A stretch of DNA of 64,000 nucleotides, taken from contig NC_058190.1 of NCBI RefSeq assembly GCF_907165205.1, positions 46,736,116-46,800,115 on the forward strand, given 5' to 3'. Positions 33,253-46,227 of the stretch are shown piece by piece. The notes below the pieces were generated by a model. It was not told the DNA's origin, did no database searches, and saw only the letters and a program-made list of their open reading frames with translations. Each line of letters begins with the position of its first letter. Within the stretch, counting starts at the first letter, position 1. Source of the DNA: Coccinella septempunctata. Its lineage: Eukaryota > Arthropoda > Insecta > Coleoptera > Coccinellidae. The translations under genes and the position numbers were made by a program.

Positions 33253-35351
33253 ATATAATCAGCGTTGCCTAGGTTTCCACACTAGCACAAAAACTCGATT
33301 TCGAAAATCTCGATTTTTGACATATCTGCTACTCTGTCTGAAAATTAGGATGTTCCATTACTATCCTAGGATATGGAGTGCATAGAATTTGTTTTGAAGA
33401 TTCTAGAAAACCCAACAGTTGATGATTCAATAGAGAAATGCACTCCAGAGAGCTCTTCGAAGTCAACTCGAAAATGGAAAGTGGAAAAACAAAAAAAATT
33501 ATTTTCTCCTAAACAGGGCCAGATATTTGAAATTTTGGTATGAAAACATAGGTTTTCGAACAAGCTGAATCTATTGCGAGTATTTTCGAAAGCCTATCTT
33601 CCTTCGTTTACATGTTCATCCTGGAAATGGCATTTTTCAAAAATTTGCAAATTTCAATCTGCGATATCTCGTGTTATATTCGTCTGATCGAATTGGGATT
33701 TCCGGTTATATAATCAGCGTTGCCTAGGCTTCCACCCTAGCACAAAAACTCGATTTCGAAAATCTCGATTTTTTGGGTCAAAAATGAGCAAGGGGTTAGA
33801 CCCCCCTAAAATGGCATATTTGCTACTCAGTCTGAAAATTACGATGTTCCATTACTATCCCAGGATATGGAGTGCATAGAATTCGTTTTGAAGATTCTAG
33901 AAAACCAAACAGTTGATGATTCAATATAGAATTGCACTCCAGAGAGCTCTTCGAAGTCAACTAGAAAATGAAAAGTGGAAAAACAAAAAAACTTATTTTC
34001 TCCTAAACAGGGCCAGATATTCGAAATTTTGGGATAAAAATATAGGTTTTCGAACACGCTGAATCTATTGCGAGTATTTTCGAAAGCCTATCTTCCTTCG
34101 TTTAGATTTTCATCTTGGAAATGGCATTTTTCAAAAATTTGCAAATTTCAATCTGCGATATCTCCTGTTATATTCGTCTGATCGAATTGGGATTTCCGGT
34201 TATATAATCAGCGTTGCCTAGGCTTCCACCCTAGCACAAAAACTCGATTTCGAAAATCTCGATTTTTTGGGTCAAAAATGAGCAAGGGGTTAGACCCCCC
34301 TAAAATGACATATTTGCTACTCTGTCTGAAAATTAGGATGTTCCATTACTATCCTAGGATATGGAGTGCATAGAATTTGTTTTAAAGATTCTAGAAAACC
34401 AAACAGTTGATGATTCAATAGAGAATTGCATTCCAGAGAGCTCTTCGAATTCAACTCGAAAATGAAAAGTGGAAAAACAAAAAAACTTATTTTCTCCTAA
34501 ACAGGGCCAGATATTCGAAATTTTTGTATGAAAATATAGGTTTTCGAACATGCTGAATCTATTGCGAGTATTTTCGAAAGCCTATCTCAATTCGTTTAGA
34601 TTTTCATCTTGGAAATGGCATTTTTCAAAAATTTGCAAATTTCAATCTGCGATATCTCCTGTTATATTCGTCTGATCGAATTGGGATTTCCGGTTATATA
34701 ATCAGCGTTGCCTAGGCTTCCACTCTAGCACAAAAACTCGATTTCGAAAATCTCGATTTTTTGGGTCAAAAATGAGCAAGGGGTTAGACCCCCCTAAAAT
34801 GACATATTTGCTACTCTGTCTGAAAATCAGTATGTTCCATTACTATCCTAGGATATGGAGTGCATAGAATTTGTTTTGAAGATTCTAGAAAACCAAACAG
34901 TTGATGATTCAATAGAGAATTGCACTCCAGAGAGCTCTTCGAAGTCAACTCGAAAATGAAAAGTGGAAAAACAAAAAAACTTATTTTCTCCTAAACAGGG
35001 CCAGATATTCGAAATTTTTGTATGAAAATATAGGTTTTCGAACATGCTGAATCTATTGCGAGTATTTTCGAAAGCCTATCTCGTTTCGTTTAGATTTTCA
35101 TCTTGGAAATGGCATTTTTCAAAAATTTGCAAATTTCAATCTGCGATATCTCCTGTTATATTCGTCTGATCGAATTGTTATTTCCGGTTATATAAGTAGC
35201 CTAGGCTTCCGCCCTAGCACAAAAACTCGATTTCGAAAATCTCTATATTTTGGGTCAAAAATGTTAGACCCCCCTAAAATGACATTATCTCCCTTCGTTT
35301 AGATTCTGTTTCTTGTCATTTTTTTCCGAAATTGAAAATTTTAATCTGCGA
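33253..35351 (+). repeat. 494-bp satellite, main array (about four monomers)
   Basis: Equivalent positions fall at 33563, 34057, 34551 and 35045, exactly 494 bases apart. Adjacent monomers are almost identical. The first monomer lacks about 45 bases around the GGGGTTAGACC block and the last is truncated by a deletion near 35285. The sharp homogeneity suggests recent unequal exchange or amplification. Confidence 0.95.
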
Positions 35352-35585
35352 TAGATGATAGTAATGAATGACACTCTCTTGTACTTATGTATTTCGTTTC
35401 ATTATTTAACCCAACTAACTTACAAGATTCACATCTTTCTGTACAATTTGCGAACTAATGTTGCTATGGAGATAATATGTTACATGATTCAATCTATATT
35501 TGCCATATATGTATTATAAAAAGGTGGTAAAGGCTCAGATAGTTCAAATGAAATATATCCTCCCAAGGAAAAATCATATACCTTT

Positions 35586-35591
35586 TTTATT
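35586..35591 (-). terminator. Poly(A) signal after the candidate exon
   Basis: AATAAA only two bases beyond the TGA stop of the candidate exon at 35594 (TGATCAATAAA). The very short spacing is unusual but known in insect genes. Confidence 0.4.
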
Positions 35592-35593
35592 GA

Positions 35594-35732
35594 TCAGTTG
35601 TGGACGTTTCCTGAAGCATTTCCACATCCGTTGCAGCCATAAAATAACGCAAAACGAACGATACCAGCAGGTTCCGTGATAAAGCCAACATAAGTCAAGC
35701 CGTAATTACAATTACCCAGTGTTGCAGTCGGT
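35594..35732 (-). CDS. Candidate terminal exon, Gly/Cys-containing protein
   Basis: On the minus strand, an acceptor-like GTTAACAG|A at 35733 precedes 45 codons and a TGA. The residues include LGNCNYGLTYVGF, VRFALFYGCNGCG and NASGN. Three cysteines, many glycines and a hydrophobic strand pattern suggest a small secreted or extracellular domain. The FxYGCxGxGN pattern faintly recalls Kunitz-type modules, but the cysteine number does not fit. The frame also stays open to an ATG at 35779, so a 61-residue unspliced frame is the alternative. No upstream exon or signal peptide was found. Family unknown. Confidence 0.35.
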
Positions 35733-35779
35733 CTGTTAACAAGACTTAACAACTTATTTGCATAATGCTCGTAGAACAT

Positions 35780-36222
35780 TCCCCGTTTTAAATTGCTCCA
35801 TTACATTAACAATCCTCTTCTAACAAAGATTGACAGCGTTTCGTTCTTGTTCCTCCTCGGACACGGACAAGATGTGTGATTCTTCAGGAACGTTTGAATG
35901 TTTGATTAACTGTTACAAGGAAAACCTTGTAACCCGGTATCTTATTATCTCGATGCTTCAGACTCGGGCTGTGTTTACTCAGACATTTAAAACTCTCTCT
36001 GTGTATACAGAGTTAAGGTGGGTACTTAACTTATCATATGAGATGGTGGAGGTAGACTGGTGCCAGAAGGGGCCCCCCAAATATTTCAGAATATTTCAGA
36101 AACACAAGCCTGTTTCTTCAAGAGGGCTCTCATGCCAGTGCCCACATACACTGCTCAAAAATTATGGTGTATAATTTGCGTACATGTAATGAAAAAGGAA
36201 ACAAAAAACGATAAGGTGTCTA
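35780..36222. other. Intergenic DNA, no gene recognised
   Basis: The plus-strand frame at 35830-36174 begins at TTG and has no domain or splice support. Confidence 0.4.
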
Positions 36223-37308
36223 TACTCCATTCACTTTTATTTTAGCAGTCGGTTGGCCATGGAAATTTGACACATTTCACTCTGTATAGTACAAAAAAGT
36301 GAGGTTATGACGCTTGTCATAACATTTTTGGTTTTAAATCAACGCTATGTTGCCCGATCTACGCAAACGTTTCTGTCATTATGTATTTTATCACAATGTC
36401 GAATCTCTTTGGAAAATATGTGATGCACATGTGACACAATTGAAGTTTATACTAACTGATTGAAGGCATACCAAATCCAGTTACTTGCATGGAAAATACA
36501 TGGTATCACTATAATATTATAATATGCACTAGCTTGAGGAGAGTTCTTCCGAAGGAATCAACAGATAATTACAAGAATGTTAAATTCTTCAACAAAAATC
36601 ATCTTGCATCAATATAAGTAAATGGAATTGAAGGAACTTTCAAGTCAAGATGAATTTCACCTTTGAACAAAAATTTCACATGAATAAACAATTAACAGTA
36701 CAACTGGCTCGTATTTGTGGCTGTTCATCCTAATACATTGATATAATAATAAAAATTAGGTATTTATTGGTACCTTAAGACATTTACAATGTATAGGATA
36801 AGTAAAATGAAAAATAGAAAAATCAATTTTCGGGAACTTATTCTACGATGACATCATCGAAAATCTAGTAAACTTTTCGCATTAATTCACTCAAACATAA
36901 AATTCTTTCACCACTTTTTTGGGTCTCCCTATAGATATTGTCATCTTCTTCATTCACAATCTTTCTGATTATATAAATATTCAGCTGAAGTATAAGTAGT
37001 TTAGATTCAGATGAAACATTATATAAATTCTCTTACATTGAATATGTTCGCTACCGTCTGACGTATTGTGGATTTTAGAATATCAGGGTGTAACTATTTG
37101 AATGAGCCGACCTGAATTCTAAATAGCACTTTCTGAAACCCTGTCTCTTTTTTCAATCACTTTCGGCATTTTCGTAATAAAAATTGTGGCAACGGCGTCA
37201 TGACATTAACAACATTTCATGAGTGCCAACCTTACTCCGCTCTAGTTACAAACCTTGAGAAAATTATTTCATGGCCAACCGACTGCTAAAATAAATATGA
37301 ATGGAGTA
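36223..37308 (-). mobile_element. MITE2 copy, near full length
   Basis: TATACTCCATTCAC at the left and GTGAATGGAGTATA-type sequence at the right, with TA borders. The subterminal GGCCATGGAAATTTGACACA is at the left, so the element runs on the minus strand. Interior blocks match the copies at 23800 and 41340. Confidence 0.9.
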
Positions 37309-39555
37309 TACAGTAGGCAAGATTGCTTTAGAGCGACAACCTGTAGTATAAAAATAAACAAAATCGATCAATTCTGTTACAAATATCCTGAAATCAAGCG
37401 TCAGTATCAGGTGGGACTTCCTCCATTTCTTCGTAGAGATTTTACTCTATTTCGCATTGTATCAATGAGGTTATCAATGAAAATTTAAGGAATGTTCTGC
37501 CAAACTTCCGTCAAAGCATTAGCGAACTGCTGTGATGTTTGCAGGAGGTCAGGTAAGCTGAGTAATTGCTGTGACATTGCAGACCAAACCAGTATGGACG
37601 TGTATTATTGTCGATTAACATCAAATTGTCACCAATAGCTACCACAAAGGTTACAATAATTGTTTGATCAGAAACTATCCTACCGGTAGTTTGTCGGAAT
37701 GAGATGCTGTGAAGAAGAGATTGCAGTTGATCGTATCAGCCGATCTTGTACACCCTGTATAGATCGAATCCCCAGACTGGAAGCTTACGATCGTAAAAGG
37801 TATGATTTTTTCTCGATGTTAAAACAGGTGATTCTCAGCATAGTTTCATGGATCGATGAATCCATATTTCATTCGGTTTAGCTACAGCTGTCATTTCTTT
37901 CAACGAAACGCACAATAATGAGAAATTGCAGATGGTGAAGATAAGTGTTATTAGGAATTGCTTTAAATGCGGAGGTAAACATGTGGCATTCATAATTAAG
38001 GGATACAATACACAAGAAAGGACGTATATTAACCTCGGTATCCGAAACAGTGTAATCTTCTTGAATATCGAGGTATACCTATAGTTTCCTCATCTACCAA
38101 TCAATGGTTCTCGAATTTTTGGATATTTCTTCTTTATCTGCAAACATAGGAAATCCTTCGTTGCTTATGGCGCAGACTTCAGAATCTGTTTCTGGTAGAA
38201 TTAATGACGCTATCGTCATTAGTCTTGGTTGAGGAACCATTCTTTTTTATCGAAAATTTGCTCTCCTTGCCGTCGTTCTAACGTAATTTGGTCTTGATGC
38301 GGTGAATTGTCGGAATAAACAAACGTCAAATTAACTTCGTCGTCGAGTTGCCAAATGACAGGATGTTTCAGAAGATTAGATCAATTACACCGGAATTAAG
38401 TGGTCAGTTATGCAGGCACTGGAGAGGAAGCATAAGCTAGTTTGGGCTGAATGCGAGCTTAAGGCAAATTCTGACTGAAACTTATCGTATCGGAGAGGTT
38501 TGATTGGTAGTAGGATGGCTCATGAATGAAAACAGATTATTTTCAGTGATTAGGCTCTGGATATTGGCTCACTTCCTTTGGATCTTTGAGAAATACGTTT
38601 GAGGTTCTTTAATGGGCATATTTTATATTTTAGATAAAGGTTAGTAGGACTGACATTAAAACGAGGATCACCTACGTGAAAGTTGCAGAATAAAGTTCAG
38701 AGTGCCACTGATGAAATTCGTCGTGTTATGAACGTAGCTCAATGCTGAAGACAAAATACAATGTCCTCCTTAAATTTGGAAGGTCACTTTTGAGGAGCCC
38801 TCACAAATTTTCCCGGAAAATGTAGCAGAAACTGATAAAAAGTAGCAGAAAGTGATTGAAACTTCATTCAGAAGGAGATCATTGGTTCAGGTTTTTCTAG
38901 GAGAGGTATTACATTATTCCTTTGAGGTAAAAGTTGCTTTTTCCGATGGAAAAGGTTTTTCCATTGATTATTACTGGCCAATAGTGTGGTGAATATATGG
39001 TTAAGATATTATGAAGTGTATTATTTAAGTAATTCTGTTAGTTCACAGTTTGATAATGATTTTTGGAGTAGAGAAAGAAGAAATCATGACACCAATCAAA
39101 TAAATACTGAAAAATTATTAAGAAAACACAGCAAATTTTGTATGAAGTACAAACTATCGATTATCTTCTGAAATATTCCTATTTTAACACTGCAAAAAAA
39201 TTATGAAATTTGGGAAATTTACATAAAAAATCATATCAAACCCAACTGAAATGGTCAGACTAACGACGAGTTAGAAACTTTGATGGATAAACTATTTGAC
39301 AGTTACGGCCGTTTTCAGTTAAATTAACGTTTCATTTACTGAATATAGAGTAACCACCTGATTTCCTTTCCATTATCTATCTGTAGATAGGTTTTAAAAT
39401 GGTTTTTTCTATCGTAAGTCACTATCGTCAATATACACAGTTTAATGGAGAATTAAAATTTTGATGGAGCGTCAAGTTATAATGAACGTTACTGCAACTA
39501 GGAGTCAAATCTTTTCATTTCTGAATAAATAGAAAATCGGAATTCTCATAACCGG
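37309..39555. other. Intergenic DNA, no gene recognised
   Basis: Open frames are at most 77 codons and lack motifs. Confidence 0.45.
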
Positions 39556-40480
39556 ATTATACACGGTGTTTCATAAACATTACATTGGAGTCGTAAAGGT
39601 CCCAAAAGCTTTCGCATGAGAAGAAGACTGTACTCTTGTTTAATAGATGGAGGCGGCCATTTTCAACAATTTTTGTAATTTGAAAAGCTTTTTGATTCAA
39701 TAAAATTCATTTTTTGATTGGTCTACTCGAGTATTTTCCGAATAACAAACGGTTTTTAATGTCTTACGGAAAAGTCGTGCATCCTAGAGAAAAAGCTCAA
39801 TTTTGATTGCTGATATTTACTGAACGGTTAAGAATTATGATATTGAGCTAGAATACATTTTTTACCAAAAAATGTTTGTTTTTTGAGTTTTTCACTCAAA
39901 CAACATCAAACAAATTCATCGAATGAGGAATTCTGTTCAATTTGGGTTATAACAGCATATACAAGTTTAAACTGAATAATTATGAGTTTCATTCATGAAT
40001 TTCTCAAGTGCACCGCGGGAACTATTCAAAATCATTCTTCAAATATGAGGTTTTAAAATCTAAATCTCTTCGTTTCTAGTTTACGATTTGGCAACAGCGC
40101 CTACTAGAAAATAAAAAGAACAATGGCTTTTCTATAAAATAACAGCTGTTGATTCACAGCCATCATAAGGCCCGTACTCACTGGCGAGCCCCAACAGCAA
40201 CCGGCCATAACAATCTCATAAAATTTTACGACCTTCATTGTTAGTCGCAGACTTCATAGACAGCCATCTTCGTCTATCTCATCAAGATAGTGTACTTGTT
40301 GTCCTTTATTATCAACGCATATATCAGTCGATGTTGCCAACTTGTGCAATAGAAACGAAACGCTTTAAATTTCAAATGGTCATTTGTGACGTTCCAAAGA
40401 TATTTCATAAAAAATACATAATTTTCATTAGAATAAGGAGTATGCCCTATTCACAGCATCAGCAGGTGTCACTGATTTTG
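39556..40480 (+). repeat. Dispersed repeat R1, long copy
   Basis: It starts near ACACGGTGTTTCATAAACAT. From CAATTTGGGTTATAACAGCA (about 39939) it matches 48471-49020, including TACGATTTGGCAACAG, AGCTGTTGATTCACAGCCAT and the ending AGGAGTATGCCCTAT. It is probably an unclassified transposon; terminal repeats are not obvious. Confidence 0.75.
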
Positions 40481-41145
40481 CTATAAATCCACCCTAGAGC
40501 CTTCTTATTTCCATGACACCGTGGCAACTAAGACGAATCGGCAATGATTTGCATAATTCGTAGAGCCGACAGCCCTATCCTATCCCCGTCTTATCGCTCT
40601 CTGCTGTTCGACATCGACAATTGGAAACGATCCTTGTAAGAACGCCGAGTCATGAATTTAACAATCATCCGAACAAGATTATACACTTAAAACGCCCGTC
40701 CTCTGCTACGCCCGAGTATCCAATATCTCTCCACTGTAATTACGGCCGGCCCCATTATTTTTCACAACCCATCGAATGGTATTCCTATTTCCGAGACATT
40801 TGAAAATAACAATAGCGACCCCTATCTTCCGCCGAACAATAAACTACAAATGCCACGGACCGCTCGCCTTTTAAGAGATCCGAGACAGTAGCGTTGCCAG
40901 ACGTCGCAATTTCAAGGCCTATTCAGGCGGAGTAATATTTCATCGGGGGTGAGGGAAGGGTTAGCGAAAGTAGTGCATTTTGGTGGAGGTCTAATTAAGG
41001 TGGTGGAAAACTTGAGGGTATTCCGCTGAATTAGTTTACTTTCTGGAGATGGGCTCTCGACCCTGCTTCTACTCACAAAATCGAGCAAAATACTTTCTTA
41101 TATTCATAACCATTCTGTTTCTAAAATTAGGTATATGTGTATCTT
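40481..41145. other. Balanced-composition unique DNA
   Basis: No gene. Bases 40540-40900 are comparatively G+C-rich and repeat-free. Confidence 0.4.
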
Positions 41146-42975
41146 TACAGGCTGAGTCTTTGAATTGTACAAATATTTTAACAGTAGATTCTTGAGGTCA
41201 GAAGAAACACTTTTTTCTTATACCATTTTTTCCGATTTGGCCCTGATAAAAAGATATAACTTCAGAATATCTAGCGAAATCAATGACATTACACATCTGT
41301 GGATCTTATAATCAGTGTTGTATTCAGACAGAGTATCTATACTCCATTCACATTTATTTTAGCAGCCGGTTGGCCATGAAATAATTTTCTCAAGTTTTTG
41401 TAACTAGAACGAAGTTAGGTTGGCACTCATGAAATGTCGTTAATGTCATTACGCCGTTGCCACAACTAATATCAATTTTTATTTCGGAAATGCCGAAAGT
41501 GGTTGAAAAAAGAGACAGGGTTTCAGGAAGTGCTATTTAGAATTCAGGTCCGCTCATTCAAATAGTTATACCTTGATATTCTAAAATCCACAATACGTCA
41601 GACGGTAGCGAACATATTCAATAGAAGAGAATTTATATAATGTTTCATCTGAATCTAAGCGACCTATATTTCAGCTGGATATTTCCACAATCAGAAAGAT
41701 TGTGAATGAAGAGGATGACAAAGAATTTCCTTCTATTGGGAGACCCAAAAAAGTGGTGGCATTTGAGAAGTTTATGATTGAGTGAATTAATGCGAAAAGT
41801 TTACTACAGGATTTTCGATTAATGTCATCGTAGAATAAGTTCCCGAAAATTGATTTTTCTATTTTTCATTTGACTTTTCCTATAAAATGTAAATGTCTCA
41901 GGTACCAATAAATACCTAATTATTATTAGATATTATATCAATGTATTAAGATGAACAGCCACAAATACGCACCATTTGTCTTGTTAATTGTTTATTCATG
42001 TGAAATTTTTGTTCAAAGATGAAGTTCATCTTGACTTGAAACTTCCTTTAATTCCTTTTACTTATATTGATTCAAGATGATTTTTGTTGGAGAATTTAAC
42101 ATTCTTGTAATTATCTGTTAATTCCTTCGGGAGATACCCATTCCCAACCACTGCATCATTTGCGTTTCATCTTCGGGTTAATATTTTTGAAATCGACAAT
42201 CTATGCTAGTGCATATTATGATATTATACTGTTCTCTTGTATTTTCCATGAAAATAACCGGATTTGGTATGCCTTCAATCAGTTTGTATAAACTTCAATA
42301 ATGTTCGTCACATATTTTCCGAAGAGATTCGACATTGTTATAAAATACGTAATAACAGAAACTTTTACGTAGAACGGGCAACATAGCGTTGATTTAAAAC
42401 CCAAAAATATTTTGACAAGCGTCATAACCCCACATTTTCGTACTATACAGAGCAAAATGTGTCAAATTTCCATGGCCAACCGACTGCTAAAATAAAAGTG
42501 AATGGAGTATAATTTTTCAAATTTCACAGACTCTTCTTAGTTTTTGAACTTCAAATTACTCGAGAATGGCTCATTATACGAGAAAATATGAATAATACAT
42601 TCTACAAAACGTTCAAATATTCATTAAATAGCGTCCAACTGAGTTTCAAGAGTTGGGTTCTTTTTGGTATTTGGTAACGTACGGTCATAATGGTACGTAA
42701 TGGTCATAATGAGGAAACTGGAAGACGTGGGTGATATCTTGTGTTCGAAAAAGATTAATCAAATAAATGAAAAACTTTATTCCGAAATTCATGTCATTCA
42801 ATAAAACCCTTTCTAGGATAGCTAGGATAGAACTAAAAATATCAATTTTTATGGTTTTTCAACAGCCTGTATCTTTTAAATCGAGCAGATTCGGAAAAAA
42901 AGGTAAAGGAAAAAATTCTTCCTTTTGACCTAAAGAATCTACTGTTAAAATTTTTGTACGACTCAAAAACCCATT
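41146..42975. mobile_element. MITE1 split by a nested MITE2
   Basis: The left part of MITE1 (TACAGGCTGAGTCTTTGA...) stops at 41339 and resumes at 42510 with ATTTTTCAAATTTCACAGA. These are adjacent in other MITE1 copies. The right end (GAATCTACTGTTAAAATTTT, GTACGACTCA) fades at about 42975. Confidence 0.88.
41340..42509 (+). mobile_element. MITE2, full-length copy nested in MITE1
   Basis: It runs from TACTCCATTCACATTTATTTT to GTGAATGGAGTA, 1.17 kb, with TA at both borders. Imperfect 38-bp terminal inverted repeats are followed by different subterminal sequences at each end. The coding remnant begins ATGCCGAAAGTGGTTGAAAA and includes STIRKIVNEEDDKEFPSIGR, stopping soon after. This is the best reference copy. 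Confidence 0.92.
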
Positions 42976-45878
42976 CTGCATATAAAAAAAATTTTGTAAT
43001 GAATTAATGAAGGGGTTGTGTTTTTATGCCACTTGAAATACTTTGTTGAAACTGCAATTTTTAAAGGGTTTTTTCAGAAATCACAAATGGAATGTTGCAT
43101 TCATTTCTCCGGAGAAAAATGAATGATTTCGATTAGAAGTAGAGGTATACCCAGATATAGGTAAGATTACAGACCACATTAGAAGTGATTGATGTCGATG
43201 TTTTGTCGAAATACCTTTTTTGTAAGATAATTACGAAAATAAATGAACATCTTTCATCTTCCAGCAATTACTCCTTTGAGAAAAAGGCATTTCGACATAA
43301 CTTCAAAACATCAATCACTCCTAAAATGATCTGCAAACTTATCTATAGCCACTTCTGGTCATTCATTTTGCTATAGATGTTTTGTTCATGATAACACTTA
43401 AAATACATCAGTCCCTCCCAAATTATTGTATGTCATTTTCTGTGAAAGTATTTTTGTACAAAATAGTAAATATGTGAATATTATGAGTTACTTTTCACTC
43501 CCTCTGTATGGGAGTAAAAAATACAAACAAAAACATAAATTTTCTGTGAAAGGATGCCTATTTCATGAGCTCATAAAACAAAAAATTCGAACTCATTCCC
43601 TCAACACACAGTAATGCAATTATTGAAGGACTCAAAAGAAAAACATATCCATTCATTCCATCACGTTATGAAAAGAAGAGGTTAATAGAGTAACAGATAC
43701 TTGAACCGTATGACGCACGTACAATTAGTGAAAAAAATAGAGAGATGACAACAACGTGTGGTTCCTACGATATTACGTGCCTTTGTATCAGTACAATGGA
43801 AGTTGAGAACTTATAGTCATTCATTGTTATCTCGTCTAATTAAAGATGAATAGGAATGCCAGATGCATGACAAAATAGCTCCGGAATAGACTTGAAATTT
43901 CTTCTCTCTGATGGTACCGCATGATTGGGTCATTTTAAACCATGAAACACCTCCAGAAACAGCGTTGAATGGAAAGACTAGAGCCTCATTTGATATCATG
44001 TTAAATGTTACCCAATCTATAGGCAACCTTACTTGATTGACCCTAGAATTTGAAGTAATGAAAAATCTTGATTGCTTTTTTCAACATGGAGGAAGAAGGA
44101 TGAAAAACCAATCTGCTTTGATTGAAAATATTTTCCACTTACACACCTAACTGAATATCAACACAATTTGCATATGGCTGCCAGCTGTTTATATAATTTA
44201 TATGGAATATATTCATTGGTAATGAAGTTGTTCCCTCTCAATCTAGATTCCTGGATTCCCCACGATTCTAGAGCCTGTATATACGAGTAAAATATTCCAT
44301 TTATTCCACTTCTTCCACTAATTGGTTCGGTTTCCCTATGGGGATCTGGAGAAAAATCAATTTGCTGTTATCTGTCCGTCCTCATTAAATTTTATTGCTG
44401 TCTAGAGGATTATGCTGGTCTTAGGAAGTAGAAACCGATTATTAGGGTGAAAGCCTATTGGATATTCATATTGAGTCGGATGGAACTAACTATAAACAAC
44501 ATAATATAATCGTGAATTCATTAACGTTAATCCTGCATTCATATTTCGAGTCTGGCAAGAGACATTTTTGTGATCGAAATACCAGGCAGCCATAAACAAT
44601 GAATGATCCATGTGAGCCACTTTTCATTTACGCTTCCCAGACATTCTGGGAATACAGGGACTGTGCAACTACAATCTCCTTGATTTATTACAATAATAAT
44701 CCAGAAATCTAGGGGCATAAATCATATTCACTGGGTACTGTTATATCATCCGTTGTGCATTACAGTGCTATTGCTCATCTTAATTGAAATATCATTGCTA
44801 TAAACTTATATCATTCCAGAAAATTAATTACGAATTCTTATTGCAGCTATAGAAGCAACAATCTTATAATCAGTCATGCATTTCGCTTCACTCGAAGACT
44901 CTACTTCGGTGCTCGTTCTTTCTAATCGTTATGAGATTCATCACGAAGAATTTGATGAGTATGAAATAATGTGCTTCAATTTTTTTTAATAACAAGTGAA
45001 GGAAACTGCTGAATATTGTAAGGTGCATGAGAAAAGATCTCAGAAAACATTTTAATTCATACTTAATCTGATTTATTACAAATTCTATGTCATAGTTCCC
45101 TATATTTTCACGGGTTTTACGACTATCTCAAGTAGTTAGCTTGCCCTTTTACTGGAGAAGTACCTTATTGAATTAAAGTTCAAGGACCTAAAGTTATGTA
45201 AGTTTTAGTCCACCATAAAAACATTCTCCGAACTATAATTCCCTATGGAGCTCACGCGAAAGCTATGAAAAAACTTTTTACTTCAACTTATCTCAGTTTG
45301 AATTGTGATTTATGAATTACTGTAAAAATAAACCCATAAATATCCTTTCGGAATGAATAAATATCTGAAGGTTGGTAATAAAAGTACTGAATGGATTCTA
45401 TTGCTTTGGCCTGGTAATCCTGGCGTAAATTGTCATCGACCTGAAAGCCAGTCATAAATTAAGGGACTGACAATCCTTGTTTTTGTATCTGGAGCTGAAA
45501 ACGGATTGTGACTGCTCTTGTCAATAATTCCAGATGAATTATCGATCCGTGAATAGGCTGATGTTCTGTTGAATATAAATCCGAAACAATTTTTTGCAGT
45601 AAAAATCATGCACCTCATTCAACTGTCCATCGTAGTTTGGTTTGGAGGATAAAATTCGATGAACCTACTACAACCACATAAGAAAAATTTCAAGGACCAT
45701 ATGCTACTCGAATTTCAATAAAACAAGACACAGTTTCATGAATTTTTCAGTTGATATCCAAGCATTTCTGTTGAAACGTGTATATTGACAGGATGAGTTG
45801 TCAAACGATACTTAACACAGAAAACAAAATGTAAAGAACAAAAGTCAAATTTTTTTTACTCTTTTCAGTTATAACTGA
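42976..45878. other. Intergenic DNA, no gene recognised
   Basis: A long stretch with only short AT-rich frames. I see no domain, RNA gene or repeat. Confidence 0.45.
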
Positions 45879-45885
45879 GGAGTGT

Positions 45886-46010
45886 GTCATGCAACCTCTA
45901 TGAGGGGTTTTTAAACGATCCCCTAACTTTTTGTTTCAGAAATAGATAGACCTTTTGTTACTGGAGATGATTTGGTCATTGATGGGTTTTTATCAACTTT
46001 TTTTTGATCA
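45886..46010 (+). repeat. Dispersed repeat R2, copy 2
   Basis: GTCATGCAACCTCTATGAGG, CTAACTTTTTGT and GATGATTTGGTCA match 14767-14890 and 50036-50155. Confidence 0.65.
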
Positions 46011-46227
46011 GACTTTCAATATTTTTCATGTTCATATTTCAATGCCAATGTCATGCCTCCATTTTAGGAGGCATAAATGGACATAAATGACAGCATAAAA
46101 GGATTGAAAAAATACCCTGCCAGTAGCATATAGAGGAAGGATAGTGCTTTGTATCTCCAACATCACTAAAGTAATGTCGAAGTTACAGCTAGTCAACCTC
46201 ATTCAATTTTATAGTTCTCCCTCTTTA

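Noticed and set aside
35594..35732. Kunitz inhibitor assignment for the FYGCNGCGN segment
   Set aside because: The six-cysteine Kunitz pattern is not present; only three cysteines with wrong spacing.
35830..36174. 114-codon plus-strand frame
   Set aside because: It begins at TTG and has no domain or splice sites. It is read as chance open DNA next to MITE2.
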